64,000 nt of DNA from DASRDR01 sp963812945 [NCBI: uncultured Candidatus Rokubacteria bacterium] (GCA_963812945.1 CAWEXD010000010.1:496001-560000), one strand, 5' to 3'. Numbered from the stretch's first letter, positions 8,894 through 18,037 are shown. The notes: a model not told the origin generated them from the sequence alone. Numbers and translations are program-made.

Positions 8894-9132
8894 GTCCGGC
8901 TCCGCGGGTCCGACCATGCTATCGGCTCAGACGTCTGCTGTGCATGCACGTGGCCCTCGGGAAGGCTCCGGGCCTTCCGCATGACCTCGATGGTCGCGAG
9001 AGAGGGGTCGCCCCTGTACGTTCGCCGCGGCGTGTCTCGGGGGTGGCCCAGTCGAGGGACGGCGTGGGGCGCCGCAGGCCACCCCGGGACCACCCCGGCG
9101 TCGGATCGCCAGGGTCTACGGAGACTGGGGAT

Positions 9133-9423
9133 TCAGGCGGGAATCGGGGGACCGCGCGGGCTGAAGGGGAGCGCTAACGTCGCCGGGCCCTCCCCGGATG
9201 TCCAGGGCCGGGCTATGTCCAGCGCGGGCAGCGACTGGATCAGATCGACCGCCCGGGCTAGACCGATCTCGCTCCAGCTCGCGGCGAGCTGCGACAGGGG
9301 GCAGTCTTCGTCGTAGAAGGCTGGAGCGTCGCCGCGATGCTGGTGGACGACCGGCGCCGCCGCGGTCACGAGCGCCAGCGTGAGGATCACCCTGAGCGCG
9401 TGCCGCATGGCCGTCCGGCTCAT
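9133..9423 (-). CDS. Small secreted protein with HxH...FYDEDCPL motif
   Basis: The 96-residue protein has a signal peptide (residues 8-25). It is followed by VVHQHRGD and FYDEDCPL (His27, His29, Cys41), then about 50 low-complexity residues ending in Pro/Arg. The same architecture recurs at 16396-16700 and 18993-19316, so three related copies lie within 10 kb, all beside metal-transport genes. Clustered His, Asp, Glu and Cys suggest metal binding outside the cytoplasm, by analogy with DUF2946-like small proteins. Function is unknown. No clear ribosome-binding site precedes the ATG, but an extended -10 element sits 10 bases upstream, so the mRNA may be leaderless. Confidence 0.6.
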   Translation of the reverse strand: MSRTAMRHALRVILTLALVTAAAPVVHQHRGDAPAFYDEDCPLSQLAASWSEIGLARAVDLIQSLPALDIARPWTSGEGPATLALPFSPRGPPIPA

Positions 9424-9432
9424 GGCCGTCGC

Positions 9433-9441
9433 AGTATACCA
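9433..9441 (-). promoter_or_regulatory. Extended -10 promoter element
   Basis: On the minus strand the sequence TGGTATACT ends 10 bases before the ATG at 9423. It matches an extended -10 (TGnTATAAT with one mismatch). No good -35 is visible. Transcription would begin at or next to the start codon. Confidence 0.3.
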
Positions 9442-9543
9442 CTGTCCATCCTGCACGCGGCGCGCGACGCCGGGTGCGCGCGTCCGGGCTCACCGTGGGC
9501 GGCTGCGCGACGCTGCGCGGGCGATCCGCCAAACGCCCCACGC

Positions 9544-10356
9544 TCAGCGAATCGCCATGAGGATGCGATCCTCGACGCGCTGCCAGATGACGCCCACCTC
9601 GCGGAACCCCGCGTTGCGCAGCGCCCCCTCGTGCAGGTCGATGACCGGGCTCGTCGTCCCCTGGATCGGCCGCGCGGAGAACCGCTTCCCGGGCTCGAGG
9701 TCGCGCCACCCGAAGCGGCGCTGGCGCTCGGCGAAGAGATCGGCCACGCCGGGTTCGGCTTCGAGGGCCACCCACCAGCGCTCCCAGTCCTCGATCGCCT
9801 GCGCCTCGTGGCTGCGCCGTCGGGTCCGCTCCTCGAGCACCGCGGCCACGCGCCGGAGGGTCGGCAACGAGGGCCCGAAGCGGATCGTGTCGCCGTTGAG
9901 GACGACGCCGCCCTCGCGCACGAGGGCGCCCAGCTGTCGATACACCCGCGTCAGCTCGTCGGCGGCCAGCCAGTGCAGGGCCGTCGTCGAGAGCACCGCG
10001 TCGACGCTGCCGGTCTCGAGCCGCCGGGGCCAGTCGGCGTCGCGCAGGTCGGCGTCAACCCAGTGAAGCCGTCCGTCGAACGTTCCGTGCACCTGCTGGC
10101 CCATGGTCCGCAGGACCGGATCGAGGTCCACGGCGAGGCAGCGCGCCCGCGGGAACCGGTCCAACAGGCGCTGGGACAGCGACCCGGGCCCGCAGCCGAG
10201 GTCCACCGCGACGAAGTCGGGCGGAAGGAGGACGTCGAGCACGTCGAGCATCGCGGCAAAGCGCGCCTCCCGCTCCGGTATGTAGCCCGTTTGCTGCGCG
10301 TCCCACCGGTCGAGCCAGGCTGGCCAGTCCACCCCGCCCGCCCCCCCGTCCCTCAT
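9544..10356 (-). CDS. Class I SAM-dependent methyltransferase
   Basis: The 270-residue protein has the Rossmann SAM-binding motif VAVDLGCGPGSLSQRLLDRF (about residues 48-67). The acidic motif II residue is in CLAVDLDPV, and DAVLSTTALHWLAADE lies near the active site. It resembles trans-aconitate/TAM-type small-molecule methyltransferases. The ATG overlaps the stop of the fused ABC gene (ATGA), so it is the last gene of the metal-uptake operon. Its substrate is unknown. A metallophore-tailoring role is possible but unsupported. Confidence 0.75.
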   Translation of the reverse strand: MRDGGAGGVDWPAWLDRWDAQQTGYIPEREARFAAMLDVLDVLLPPDFVAVDLGCGPGSLSQRLLDRFPRARCLAVDLDPVLRTMGQQVHGTFDGRLHWVDADLRDADWPRRLETGSVDAVLSTTALHWLAADELTRVYRQLGALVREGGVVLNGDTIRFGPSLPTLRRVAAVLEERTRRRSHEAQAIEDWERWWVALEAEPGVADLFAERQRRFGWRDLEPGKRFSARPIQGTTSPVIDLHEGALRNAGFREVGVIWQRVEDRILMAIR

Positions 10357-12179
10357 GACACTGGTCCCCGGTCGTCTGCGGGTCGCCCCGGCCCGGTGAT
10401 CGATTCGATCCGCTGGGTGTCCCCCGACCGGACGGCCGCGGCCCGCCGCCGGGCCCATACCCGGGTGGCCACGAAGCCATGGGTCGGCGCCGCGAGCCAC
10501 ACGATTCCGAACGCGAGGGTCGCCACCAGGACGATGGTCCCCCCCGCCGCGAGGTCGTGATGATAGGAGACGAACAGCCCGAGGAGGCCTGACCCGGCGC
10601 CGATGGCCGCACTCAGACCCATCATCACGGGGAACCGATCGGTGAGGAGTCGCGCGGCGGCCGCCGGCGTGATCAGCATCGCGAGGACGAGGATGTTCCC
10701 CACGGCGCTCAAGGACACCACGATCGTCAGGGCGATGAGGAGCAGGAGCAAGAGATCCAGCCAGAAGACCGGGACGCCCATGGCCGCCGCGCCCGCCCGG
10801 TCGAAGGACGTGATCAGCAAGGCGCGGTGGAATACCGCCAACAGCAGGAGCACCCCGACGCCCACCACGACCGACAGCCCGATGTCGAAGGCCGTGACGC
10901 CCAGCACATTGCCGAACAGGAATGAGGCCAGATCGCGCGCAAAGTGCGGCGACGAGCTGATGAGGACCACGCCCAGCGCGAACATCCCGGCGAACAGGAC
11001 GCCGATGGCGGAGTCCTCCTTCACGCGCCGGTTCGTGGCGGCGATCGCGATCAGGACGACCGTCAGCACCCCGAAGGCCAGCGCGCCCAGGAAGATGCTG
11101 CGCCCGAGGAGGAAGGCGAGGGCGATCCCGGGGAAGATCGCGTGGGAGAGCGCGTCGCCCATGAAGGCGAGCCCGCGCAGGACGACGTAGCAGCCGATGG
11201 CGCCGGTCACGGCCCCCATGATGACCACCTCGACCAGCGCGCGGCGCATGAACTCGTAGCGCAGGGGCTCGGTGACCCAGTCGAGCATCGGGATCACCGG
11301 AGGCTCCCCCGGCGGGGCAGCGGCGGGGGCGCCGGGTGCGGGTGATCGGCCGCGTGGTGCGACGCGGGCCGGCCGGCCGGGCCAGGGGCTGCCGAGCAGA
11401 ATCACGGGACCCCCGTAGGTGGCGGAGAGGTTCTCCGCCGTGTAGGTGTCCTGGACGGGCCCGAACGACACGAGGCGCTGGTTGAGGCAGCAGAGGCAAT
11501 CGCAGGCGCACGACGCGCTCACCAGGTCATGGGTCGCGAGGACGACGATCTTGCCCTGGGTCCGCTGCTCCTCGATCACCGCCAGGATCACCTCCTGGGT
11601 GGTCGCGTCGATCCCGTTGAGCGGCTCGTCGAGCAACAGGACGTCGGCCTCCTGCGCGAGCGCCCGCGCGAGAAACACGCGCTGTTGCTGCCCGCCGGAG
11701 AGCTGACCGATCTGAGTCGTCGCCTGGGCTTGCAGGCCCACCCGGTCCAGCATCCGGTCCACGACCACGTGGTCCTCCCGTCCCGGCCGCCGAAGCCACC
11801 CGGTGTGGACGTAGCGTCCCATCAGCACGACCTCGCGGACGGTGACGGGAAACTCCCAGTCCACCACTTCCCGCTGCGGCACGTAGGCGATCCGCGTCCG
11901 CTGCGCCGCGGACGGCCGCCCGAACAGCGTGATGGTCCCGCGGACGAGCGGCACCAGGCCGAGGATCGCCTGGAGGAGCGTGCTCTTCCCGCCGCCATTC
12001 GGGCCGATGACCCCGACGACCTGCCCCCGGTGAACCTCGGTCCCGATGTCGTCGAGCACGACCTTGCGGCCGTACGCGACCGTGACGTGCCGGAGGATGA
12101 GCCCATCGTCCCCGGCCGGCAGCCGCGGGGCTGCCGGCTGGGCGTCGCGTCTACCGGAATCCGCGACCGACTCCGTCAC
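10353..12179 (-). CDS. Fused ABC ATPase-permease for metal uptake
   Basis: The 608-residue product joins two proteins that are normally separate. Residues about 30-260 are an ATPase with Walker A GPNGGGKST, Q-loop PQREVVDWEFPVTV, signature LSGGQQQR and Walker B VLLLDEP. After a Pro/Ala-rich linker, residues 315-575 form a ZnuB/MntC-type permease with about eight helices (GLAFMGDALSHAIFPGIALA, then LVLAMLITPAAAARLLTDRF). This family imports Zn, Mn or Fe. GTG at 12179 overlaps the preceding stop (GTGA). It carries the only ATPase of an operon with two permeases and two binding proteins. A CACDCLCC cluster follows the H-loop region (LATHDLVSASCACDCLCC). Confidence 0.9.
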   Translation of the reverse strand: MTESVADSGRRDAQPAAPRLPAGDDGLILRHVTVAYGRKVVLDDIGTEVHRGQVVGVIGPNGGGKSTLLQAILGLVPLVRGTITLFGRPSAAQRTRIAYVPQREVVDWEFPVTVREVVLMGRYVHTGWLRRPGREDHVVVDRMLDRVGLQAQATTQIGQLSGGQQQRVFLARALAQEADVLLLDEPLNGIDATTQEVILAVIEEQRTQGKIVVLATHDLVSASCACDCLCCLNQRLVSFGPVQDTYTAENLSATYGGPVILLGSPWPGRPARVAPRGRSPAPGAPAAAPPGEPPVIPMLDWVTEPLRYEFMRRALVEVVIMGAVTGAIGCYVVLRGLAFMGDALSHAIFPGIALAFLLGRSIFLGALAFGVLTVVLIAIAATNRRVKEDSAIGVLFAGMFALGVVLISSSPHFARDLASFLFGNVLGVTAFDIGLSVVVGVGVLLLLAVFHRALLITSFDRAGAAAMGVPVFWLDLLLLLLIALTIVVSLSAVGNILVLAMLITPAAAARLLTDRFPVMMGLSAAIGAGSGLLGLFVSYHHDLAAGGTIVLVATLAFGIVWLAAPTHGFVATRVWARRRAAAVRSGDTQRIESITGPGRPADDRGPVS

Positions 12180-13084
12180 TTCAGCGCGTCCGCGATCTTG
12201 CGGGCATTGGCGAGCCACATCCCCTCCACCGTCTCCGCCCCGCTGCCGGGCGCCCCGAGGGAGTCGCCGTAGAGGTCGTCGACGATCTTGACCCCCGCCT
12301 CCTTGGCCAGGGTCGCCGCGAGCTTCGAGTTGACGCTGGCCTCGGCGAAGATGGCCTTCACCTTCTCCTTCTTGATGGTCTCCAGCAGCTTCGCGACCTC
12401 TCCGGCCGAGGGCTCGGCCTGCGTCGACGTCCCGGGGATCACGGCCCCAATGATCTTCAGACCGAACGCCTGGGCGAAGTACCCAAACGCATCGTGGTCC
12501 GTCACCAGCTTCCGGTTGGCGGGCGGGATCTCGCGGATGATCGCCTGCACCTGCGCCTTCGCCTCGTCGAGCCGCTTCTTGTACGCGGTGGCGTTGGCGT
12601 CGTACGTCGTCTTGTGCGCCGGATCGATCCGATCCAGGGCGGCCGCGATGTTGTCGACCATCTTCTTGGCGTTGGCCGGATCGTGCCAGACGTGCGGATC
12701 GTCGACGGGCTTGCCGTCCTCCTCGCCCTTCTGGAGGCGCACGCCACGCGTCACCGTGACGACGGTCGCCCGTTTCCCCGCCTTCAGCGTGCGATCCAGC
12801 CAGTCGTCGAGGCCGATCCCGTGGCGCAGGATCAGCGCCGCTCCCTCGAGCGCCACGAGGTCACTGGCTTTCGGCTCGTACTCGTGGGGATCCGCCCCGG
12901 CCGCGATGAGGCCCTTCAACTCGATCAGGTCACCGGCCACGGCGGTCGCCAACGCGGTGATCTGCACGGTCGTGGCGATGACCTTGGGCCGGTCCGCCGC
13001 CCCCGACGGGGCGGCGAAGAGGAGCGAGACGAGCAATCCGAGACTTGGGAGACACAAGCCGACGGGTCGATGCGACATCATCAC
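12176..13084 (-). CDS. TroA/ZnuA-type metal-binding lipoprotein-like SBP
   Basis: The 302-residue periplasmic binding protein has a signal peptide (residues 1-30). The cluster-9 ligands are visible: His67 in GADPHEYEP, His131/His134 in DDPHVWHDP, His197 in VTDHDAFGYFAQ, and an Asp in VDDLYGDS near residue 270. Three His plus Asp resemble TroA/ZnuA rather than PsaA (which has Glu at the third site), so zinc is the likelier metal. No lipobox Cys is clear. ATG overlaps the upstream permease stop and its own stop overlaps the fused ABC gene start, so translation is coupled. Confidence 0.88.
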   Translation of the reverse strand: MMMSHRPVGLCLPSLGLLVSLLFAAPSGAADRPKVIATTVQITALATAVAGDLIELKGLIAAGADPHEYEPKASDLVALEGAALILRHGIGLDDWLDRTLKAGKRATVVTVTRGVRLQKGEEDGKPVDDPHVWHDPANAKKMVDNIAAALDRIDPAHKTTYDANATAYKKRLDEAKAQVQAIIREIPPANRKLVTDHDAFGYFAQAFGLKIIGAVIPGTSTQAEPSAGEVAKLLETIKKEKVKAIFAEASVNSKLAATLAKEAGVKIVDDLYGDSLGAPGSGAETVEGMWLANARKIADALK

Positions 13085-13978
13085 GCGGCTCCTTTGTCGG
13101 TGAACGCCGACTCAACGGAGTGTGCGCCTGGCGCCCCGACCCCGCCTCGGGCCCGACGGAGATACGTGGCGCTGTACCAGAGGAGCAAGAGGAGCCCGAA
13201 CATGCAGGCGACGGTGGCGCCGGTCGGGAGGTCGAGCAGGGCCGAGGCGAGCATGCCCATGACGCTGACCCCGGTCCCGAAGGCCCATCCGACCAGGAGG
13301 CGAGTGAACACGGATCCGCCCACGGCGATCCCGGCCAGAGCCGGCACGATCAGGTACGAGAACACCAGCAGCACCCCCGCCACCCGGACGGAGCTGGCCA
13401 CCACCACCCCGAACGAGGCGTAGAAGAGGAAGTCCCAGAGCCGGACCCGCCAGCCCTCACGAAAGGCCGCGGCGGGATCCATGGAGATGAGGAAGAAGGG
13501 GCGCCGACAGAACCAGTGGAAGAGCACCGACGGCCGCGTAGAGGCTGGCGACCGTGACCACGTCGGTCAGACGGACCGCCAGGATGCTGCCGACGAGCAT
13601 GGTGCGGAGATGCTCGGCGCCATGGGGGGAGCGATCGGCGAGGAGCACGGCGGCCGCCGACGACACCGCGTACACGACGCCGATGATCGCCTCCTGCGAC
13701 ACGCGCCGCGTCCGGCTCCGGGTGAGGGCGAGCACGAGGGCCCCCACGATGGTCGCCGCGAGCCCGAACCAGTACGATCCAGGATCCTCCGCATCGAACC
13801 CCACCAGGAAGGCCGCCGTCGCGCCCAGGGCCGCGATCTGAGCCAGCGCGATGTCGACGAACACCACCTCCCGCGCGATCACGTGGATGCCGAGGTAGAC
13901 GTGGATCCCCGTCAGGACCAGGCACATCAGGAACGGCGCCCACATCAGGGCGAGCAGGTCGTTGGCGTCCGCCGGCAT
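13081..13978 (-). pseudogene. Metal ABC permease (ZnuB/MntC family), frameshifted
   Basis: The N-terminal half starts at 13978 behind a GAGGGGA site (MPADANDLLALMWAPFLM) and reads through HVIAREVVFVDIALAQIAAL. Near 13520 the frame shifts by one base in a GTCGGTG stretch. The C-terminal half continues in another frame as LFHWFCRRPFFLISMDP to SYLIVPALAGIAVGGS and stops at 13081. Joined, the halves give a normal about 298-residue permease with eight helices. This is either one inactivating mutation or an assembly error. A downstream ATG in the second frame could yield a half-protein, but that is unlikely to function. Confidence 0.8.
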
Positions 13979-13992
13979 CGGGCGCGTTCCCC

Positions 13993-14905
13993 TCAGCGCA
14001 GCGCCTGCGCCAGGGCGCGCACGTTGAACTCGAACACGTCGAGGTAGGAGGTCGCCTGCCTTCGTGGCGCCGACCGCGGTGGCCAGGCCGACCGCCTGCG
14101 CTCCAGTCTCTCGTGTGATGCGGTCAATCAGCTTCCGGTCGGCCCAGGGCTCGTAGATCACGACGCGGACCTGCTCGCTCTTCATCCGGCGGACCAGGTC
14201 CGCCACGTGCCCGGGCGAGGGCGGGATGCCGGGACGATCCTCGACCGTGCCGGCGGAGACGAAGCCGAAGCGGTCGAGGAAGTAGATCCAGGTGTCGTGG
14301 TACGTCACGACCCGGGCCCCCCGGTACGGCGCGAGTGACGCGTCCCAGCGCCGGATGGCCGCGTCGAGGTGGGCGAGCCACTCCCGCCGTCGCGTCTCGA
14401 ACATGGCCCGGTGCTCGGGAGCGAGCCGGGCCAGGCCCTCCAGGATGTTGGCCGTCACGACGGCGGCGTTTCCGGGATCGAGGGTGAAGTGCGGGTTGCC
14501 CAACGGATGGACGTCGCCGCGCGAGCGGTCCACCGGCCCCACGGGCACGCCCAGGACCTGGATGCCGTGCGACACGTCGACGTGGCCGGGCGCCCCCGGC
14601 GCGAGCCGGGCATTGCCCGCGCCCTGGACGAGCGGCTCGACCCAGGGGTCCCCGTCGACCCCGTTGCGAACGAGCAGGTCCGCCCGGCGGAGCTTGACCA
14701 TGAGGCTGGGCCGGATCTCGATGTCGTGCGGATTCTGGTCACCCCGCGCCAGGACGTCCACCTCGACCAGGTCGCCCCCGACGGCCTCGGTGAGGGCGCC
14801 CAGGTCCGGCAGCGACGCGACGACGCGGAGCTTGCCCGCGCCCTCCGCCCCGCCACCGCCGAGGGCGAGCCACGCTGCGATGAGACCGACGGTCAGGTGC
14901 CGCAT
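13993..14905 (-). pseudogene. TroA-type metal-binding protein, frameshifted near its end
   Basis: From ATG 14905 the product has a signal peptide (residues 1-22) and the ligands His in NPHDIEIRPS, His in NPHFTLDPGN and His in VTYHDTWIYFLDRFG, so it is a second zinc-type binding protein. Around 14056 one extra base breaks the frame. The other frame then supplies a conventional end, TSYLDVFEFNVRALAQALR, and stops at 13993, 15 bases before the permease start. The original length is about 303 residues. It belongs to the same operon as the second binding protein at 12176-13084, from which it clearly differs. Confidence 0.8.
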
Positions 14906-14915
14906 GGCATGCGCC

Positions 14916-16336
14916 TCAGAACGGGTGGGCGGGGTGCGCCCCGAGGATGAAGGTCGCCTGGAGGAACAGCTCGCTGAGGGTACTGGGTCCCGCCCCGAAG
15001 TCCTGCCGATCGGTGTACTTGTACCCCAGCCGGAACCGCAGGAACTCCGACGGCATCCACGCCAGGTAGGGCTCGAGGGCCCACTCGTCGACCCGGGCCG
15101 TCGGGCAGCTCGGTCCAGTCGTAGCGCAGGCCGACCAGCCACTGCTTCCAGGGTTGGACGTCGAGCCACACGTAGTAGCCGTAGGCGTCGCGCTCCTCGA
15201 AGGTCGCCTCCCCGGGCTCCTGCCGAAGGCGCCGACCGAGCGGCTCGACCACCTCGCCACCCTCCTCGCCCCCGACCGAGACCTTGCGGTGAGCGAAGAT
15301 CAGCTCGCCGCCCACGGTCAGGAGCGCATGGGCCCATCCGGCCGGCGTGTACTTGTACTTCGCGTCCACGCCCAGGTAGCTCGCTCTCGCGCCGTCGGTC
15401 GTACGGCCGTAGAGTCCCGAGGCGCCGAGTTGGACGGCGCCCGCGACGCCCAGCTCGAAGAAGGTCCGGAGCCGGGCCGAGAGGAGCGGGTCGCGGAGAC
15501 TCCCGTAGCCGAACGCCTCCTCGTTGTCGCCGTTGAAGACGCCGACGATCGCCTGCAGGTACACCGGCAGCGGCGCGACCCAGGACACCTCCAGTCCATC
15601 CTCTGTCAGGCCCTCCTCGCCGAAGAACCGGGTGAGGACGGTCGGGCGAATCGGTCTGCGGCCGGTCGTGAAGGTGGAACTCGTTGAGGAGTCCGAAGCG
15701 GAGGCGCTTCGCGGCCCGCCCTTGGCTCCGACGCCGAACGGCAGGCTCGTCAGCTCCAGATAGGCCTCGGCGAGCCCGAACTCGAGCGCGCGCTCGCCGT
15801 CCTCGAACTCCTCGGCGGCCTCGAGGATCACCGTGGCGCGGGCGTACGGATCGACCTGGCCGAAGAACGAGAGCTCGATCTCGCGGGGGATGACCCGGTT
15901 CTCGCGGCCCGCGAACGTCCCGACCTGGTCGCGCTCCACGCGGCTCGACGTGAAGTTCGCGACGAAGTCGCCGGCGATCCCCATGTCGAAGAGGAACCGG
16001 CCCGCGCGGCGCTGCCGCACCCGGCTGGCCCGGCGTCGTCTGGGCGTAGAGGGAGAAGGGCTCCCGCGGTCGGGCGAGGTCGTAGAGGCTCGGTAGCGTG
16101 ATCGGGCCACCGCTCTGGCTGGGCGCCGGGGCGGCGGCCACCTGAGGACGAGCCTCCAGACGCTGGAGGCGCTGGGTCAGGGCCTCGATCGCCTGCTGGT
16201 ACTGCTGCTGCGTCGTCTGAAGCTGCTGTTTGAGCTGTTCCAGCTCGCGGCGGAGTACCTCCGCCTCCTGCGCCAGGACCGGACGTGCGGCAAGCCCCAC
16301 ACCGAGGGCCAGACAGACCACCACGAACACGCGCAT
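14916..16336 (-). pseudogene. Outer-membrane porin with coiled-coil N-terminus, several frameshifts
   Basis: ATG 16336 follows AGGGAG. A signal peptide (residues 1-22, ending VLAQ) is followed by a coiled coil (LRRELEQLKQQLQTTQQQYQ) and a linker. The frame then changes near 16030. Beta-barrel-like sequence continues (FLFDMGIAGDFVANFTSSRV, then VFNGDNEEAFGYGSLRD), with two more shifts around 15715 and 15640 and one near 15100. A good porin ending follows (SELFLQATFILGAHPAHPF, stop 14916). The about 470-residue product resembles phosphate-selective/OprO-like porins. Its place at the head of a metal ABC operon suggests an outer-membrane entry route for the metal. Confidence 0.7.
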
Positions 16337-16395
16337 GGCGACACTCCCTGTTCATGAGAAGGGACGGTTTTCGTGACCCCGCGAGATCGCGGCGG

Positions 16396-17226
16396 TCAGT
16401 GCGCGAGAACGGGGAGGGGCGTCTGGGGAGGCGGCGCGCGTGGATCGAAGGACGCGAGACTGACGTCGGTGAATCCGAGGGCGAGGACCGGCGGCACGGG
16501 GTCGGGAGCCGGCGTGAGCGGCGCCATGGCCGGCATCGACGGGAACGGGACGCCGGGTTTCATCACCGCGAGCGAGACGAGCGGACACTCCTCGTCGTAG
16601 AGGCCCGGATCGTCGTGACCGTGGACCGTGGGCACGCTGCCCGACACGAGGAGGGCAAGGAGCAGCCCGAAGAGGCGGCCGGCCCACCATGCGTGACGCC
16701 GGCGCGCGGGGATCGTGTTGCAATCGGCCTGCAGGCGACGGCGCCCGGCCATCATGTGCGCGCACCGCTGGCAGCGACCGAAGAGGCGCACCTCGTGCTC
16801 GCTGACCTCGAACCGTCGCGTGCGACGGACGTAGCGGGTCAGCCGGGTCAGGACCGCGTCGGCGAGCCAGCAGCCGTCGAGGTCCTCGATCCGCCCGCAG
16901 CCCTGGCAGATCAGGTGGTGATGGTGCCCGGTGAACTCCTCCCCGAGCTCGTAGCGCCGGCTGCCCCGGGTCGCGTCCGTCGGCCGCACGGCGTCCGTCG
17001 GCCGGACGAGGCGCAGGCGCACGAGGAGGTGGACCGTGCGGTACACGGACACGACGTGCGCCCGGCTGCCGCCGAGGCGCTGGTGGATCTCGGCCACGGT
17101 GAGCGGTTCGCCACTCTCCGCCAGCACATCGAGCACGGCGCGGCGCGGACCCGTCAGGCGAAGACCTCGACGCGCGAGCAGGTGCGGTAACGTCTGGCGA
17201 ACGTCGGCGGAAGCGCTCAGGCTCAT
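16396..17226 (-). CDS. Fur-family regulator fused to a membrane/HGHDD-LYDEECPL tail
   Basis: The first about 158 residues are a Fur/Zur repressor. They contain a winged helix with RLTGPRRAVLDVLAESGEPL and VVSVYRTVHLLVRL, the histidine cluster His101-104, and zinc Cys pairs Cys107/Cys110 and Cys152/Cys155. Normal family members stop soon after the last CXXC. Here the frame runs on without a stop through a hydrophobic helix (about 179-197) into VHGHDDPGLYDEECPL and a Pro-rich end, totalling 276 residues. The tail matches two separate small secreted proteins in this window. Either this is a true membrane-tethered regulator or a second gene starts internally near Met158/159 (16752-16755). It heads the metal operon. 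Confidence 0.8.
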   Translation of the reverse strand: MSLSASADVRQTLPHLLARRGLRLTGPRRAVLDVLAESGEPLTVAEIHQRLGGSRAHVVSVYRTVHLLVRLRLVRPTDAVRPTDATRGSRRYELGEEFTGHHHHLICQGCGRIEDLDGCWLADAVLTRLTRYVRRTRRFEVSEHEVRLFGRCQRCAHMMAGRRRLQADCNTIPARRRHAWWAGRLFGLLLALLVSGSVPTVHGHDDPGLYDEECPLVSLAVMKPGVPFPSMPAMAPLTPAPDPVPPVLALGFTDVSLASFDPRAPPPQTPLPVLAH

Positions 17227-17227
17227 A

Positions 17228-17271
17228 TGCAACTCACTTGCACCGTAGTTCAAGGGCCGGGCGCTTGTCAA
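17228..17271 (-). promoter_or_regulatory. Promoter and Fur-type operator of the metal operon
   Basis: On the minus strand a perfect -35 TTGACA (17266-17271) is followed after 18 bases by a -10-like TACGGT (17242-17247). An inverted repeat TGCAA-CTCAC-TTGCA (17228-17242) begins at the -10 and ends two bases before the ATG at 17226. The repeat would cover the transcription start, as expected for autorepression by the Fur-family product. The leader would be only about 8 bases, with no clear ribosome-binding site. I see no second copy of this operator in the window. Confidence 0.55.
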
Positions 17272-18037
17272 GACTCCAGATCCGAGGCGCGTCAGAGTCC
17301 CTTTGCCTGGCTGGCCCGAGCGGAGGGCGCCTGCGCCGCCAGGCCGTTAGGCACGAGGGGGCGGCTCTCGATTGAGCAGGTGGGATCTGCCGTTCCCGGA
17401 TCGACCATCCGACGGTCGGGTCCCGCCTTGGAATCGCGGCGATAACGGGGGCAGTACGACGTCACCGGCCGGCTCACTCCAGAGCCTGCACCGGGTTGAC
17501 CCCAGCCGTCATGTGCCGACCGTACCGTGTGCCTCACCCCGGTCCGTGTATCGAGCGGGCTCGGCCAAGTATTCGACATCGTCGTGTCCACCACGCCCAG
17601 ACGACTTGAATGGGCACCGAGGTCGGTGACCGTCACTACGCACACAAGATGGTCGGGCTGCCGAGTGACCCCGGAGATGGTCTCTGGGCCGGCCTCCCCG
17701 GCCGACTTGGGTGATAGGCGAATCCCGGGATGAAAATTCTGGTGTCGGGGGTTCAAGTCCCTTCCTGTCCACCATTTCCTATATACCTACGGTCTACCCG
17801 ACGATCCCGGTGTCGAGTCAATGCGCGAGAACGTCAGCGATCGTTGGGGAGGTGACGGTAACGGCTTTCGACGTGGGTTTCAGCCTTGAGCGTTGTGACA
17901 CGGTCTGCTGTGACGCGGACTTGCGGCGCGGTGGCCACCGTCGGTTGCCACGATGGGTTCCAGCGGGACTTGGAGACGCGCACATCGCGCCGGGTCCCGA
18001 TCCCGCGTCGTTTCCACCTGAATTTAGTCCACGATGA
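17272..18037. other. Gene-poor stretch with a tRNA 3' fragment
   Basis: No convincing protein-coding frame is seen in these about 770 bases. Short open frames lack protein-like composition and ribosome-binding sites. The only recognisable element is the tRNA 3' fragment at 17741-17774. Confidence 0.5.
17741..17774 (+). tRNA. Orphan 3' fragment of a tRNA gene (T-arm, acceptor, CCA)
   Basis: The bases form a T-stem GGGGG/CCCTT (two G-U pairs) around the loop TTCAAGT. They continue into an acceptor strand CCTGTCC, discriminator A and encoded CCA at 17772-17774. The matching 5' acceptor GGACAGG, D-arm and anticodon arm are absent from the preceding about 150 bases, so this is not a functional gene. 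Such 3' fragments are typical scars of integrase-mediated insertion. A tyrosine-recombinase remnant lies 2 kb away. Confidence 0.55.

Noticed and set aside
7111-9093. A 660-residue version of the first SPFH protein starting at 9093.
   Set aside because: The extra 123 codons overlap a better small membrane protein gene and have Arg/Ser/Pro-rich shadow composition.
9544-11511. A 655-residue protein extending upstream of the methyltransferase.
   Set aside because: The upstream part is antiphase to the ABC permease gene. The real start is the ATG at 10356 overlapping the ABC stop.
14916-16336. Programmed frameshifting in the porin gene.
   Set aside because: There are four shifts without slippery heptamers, and shifts also occur in two neighbouring genes. 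Error or decay explains them better.
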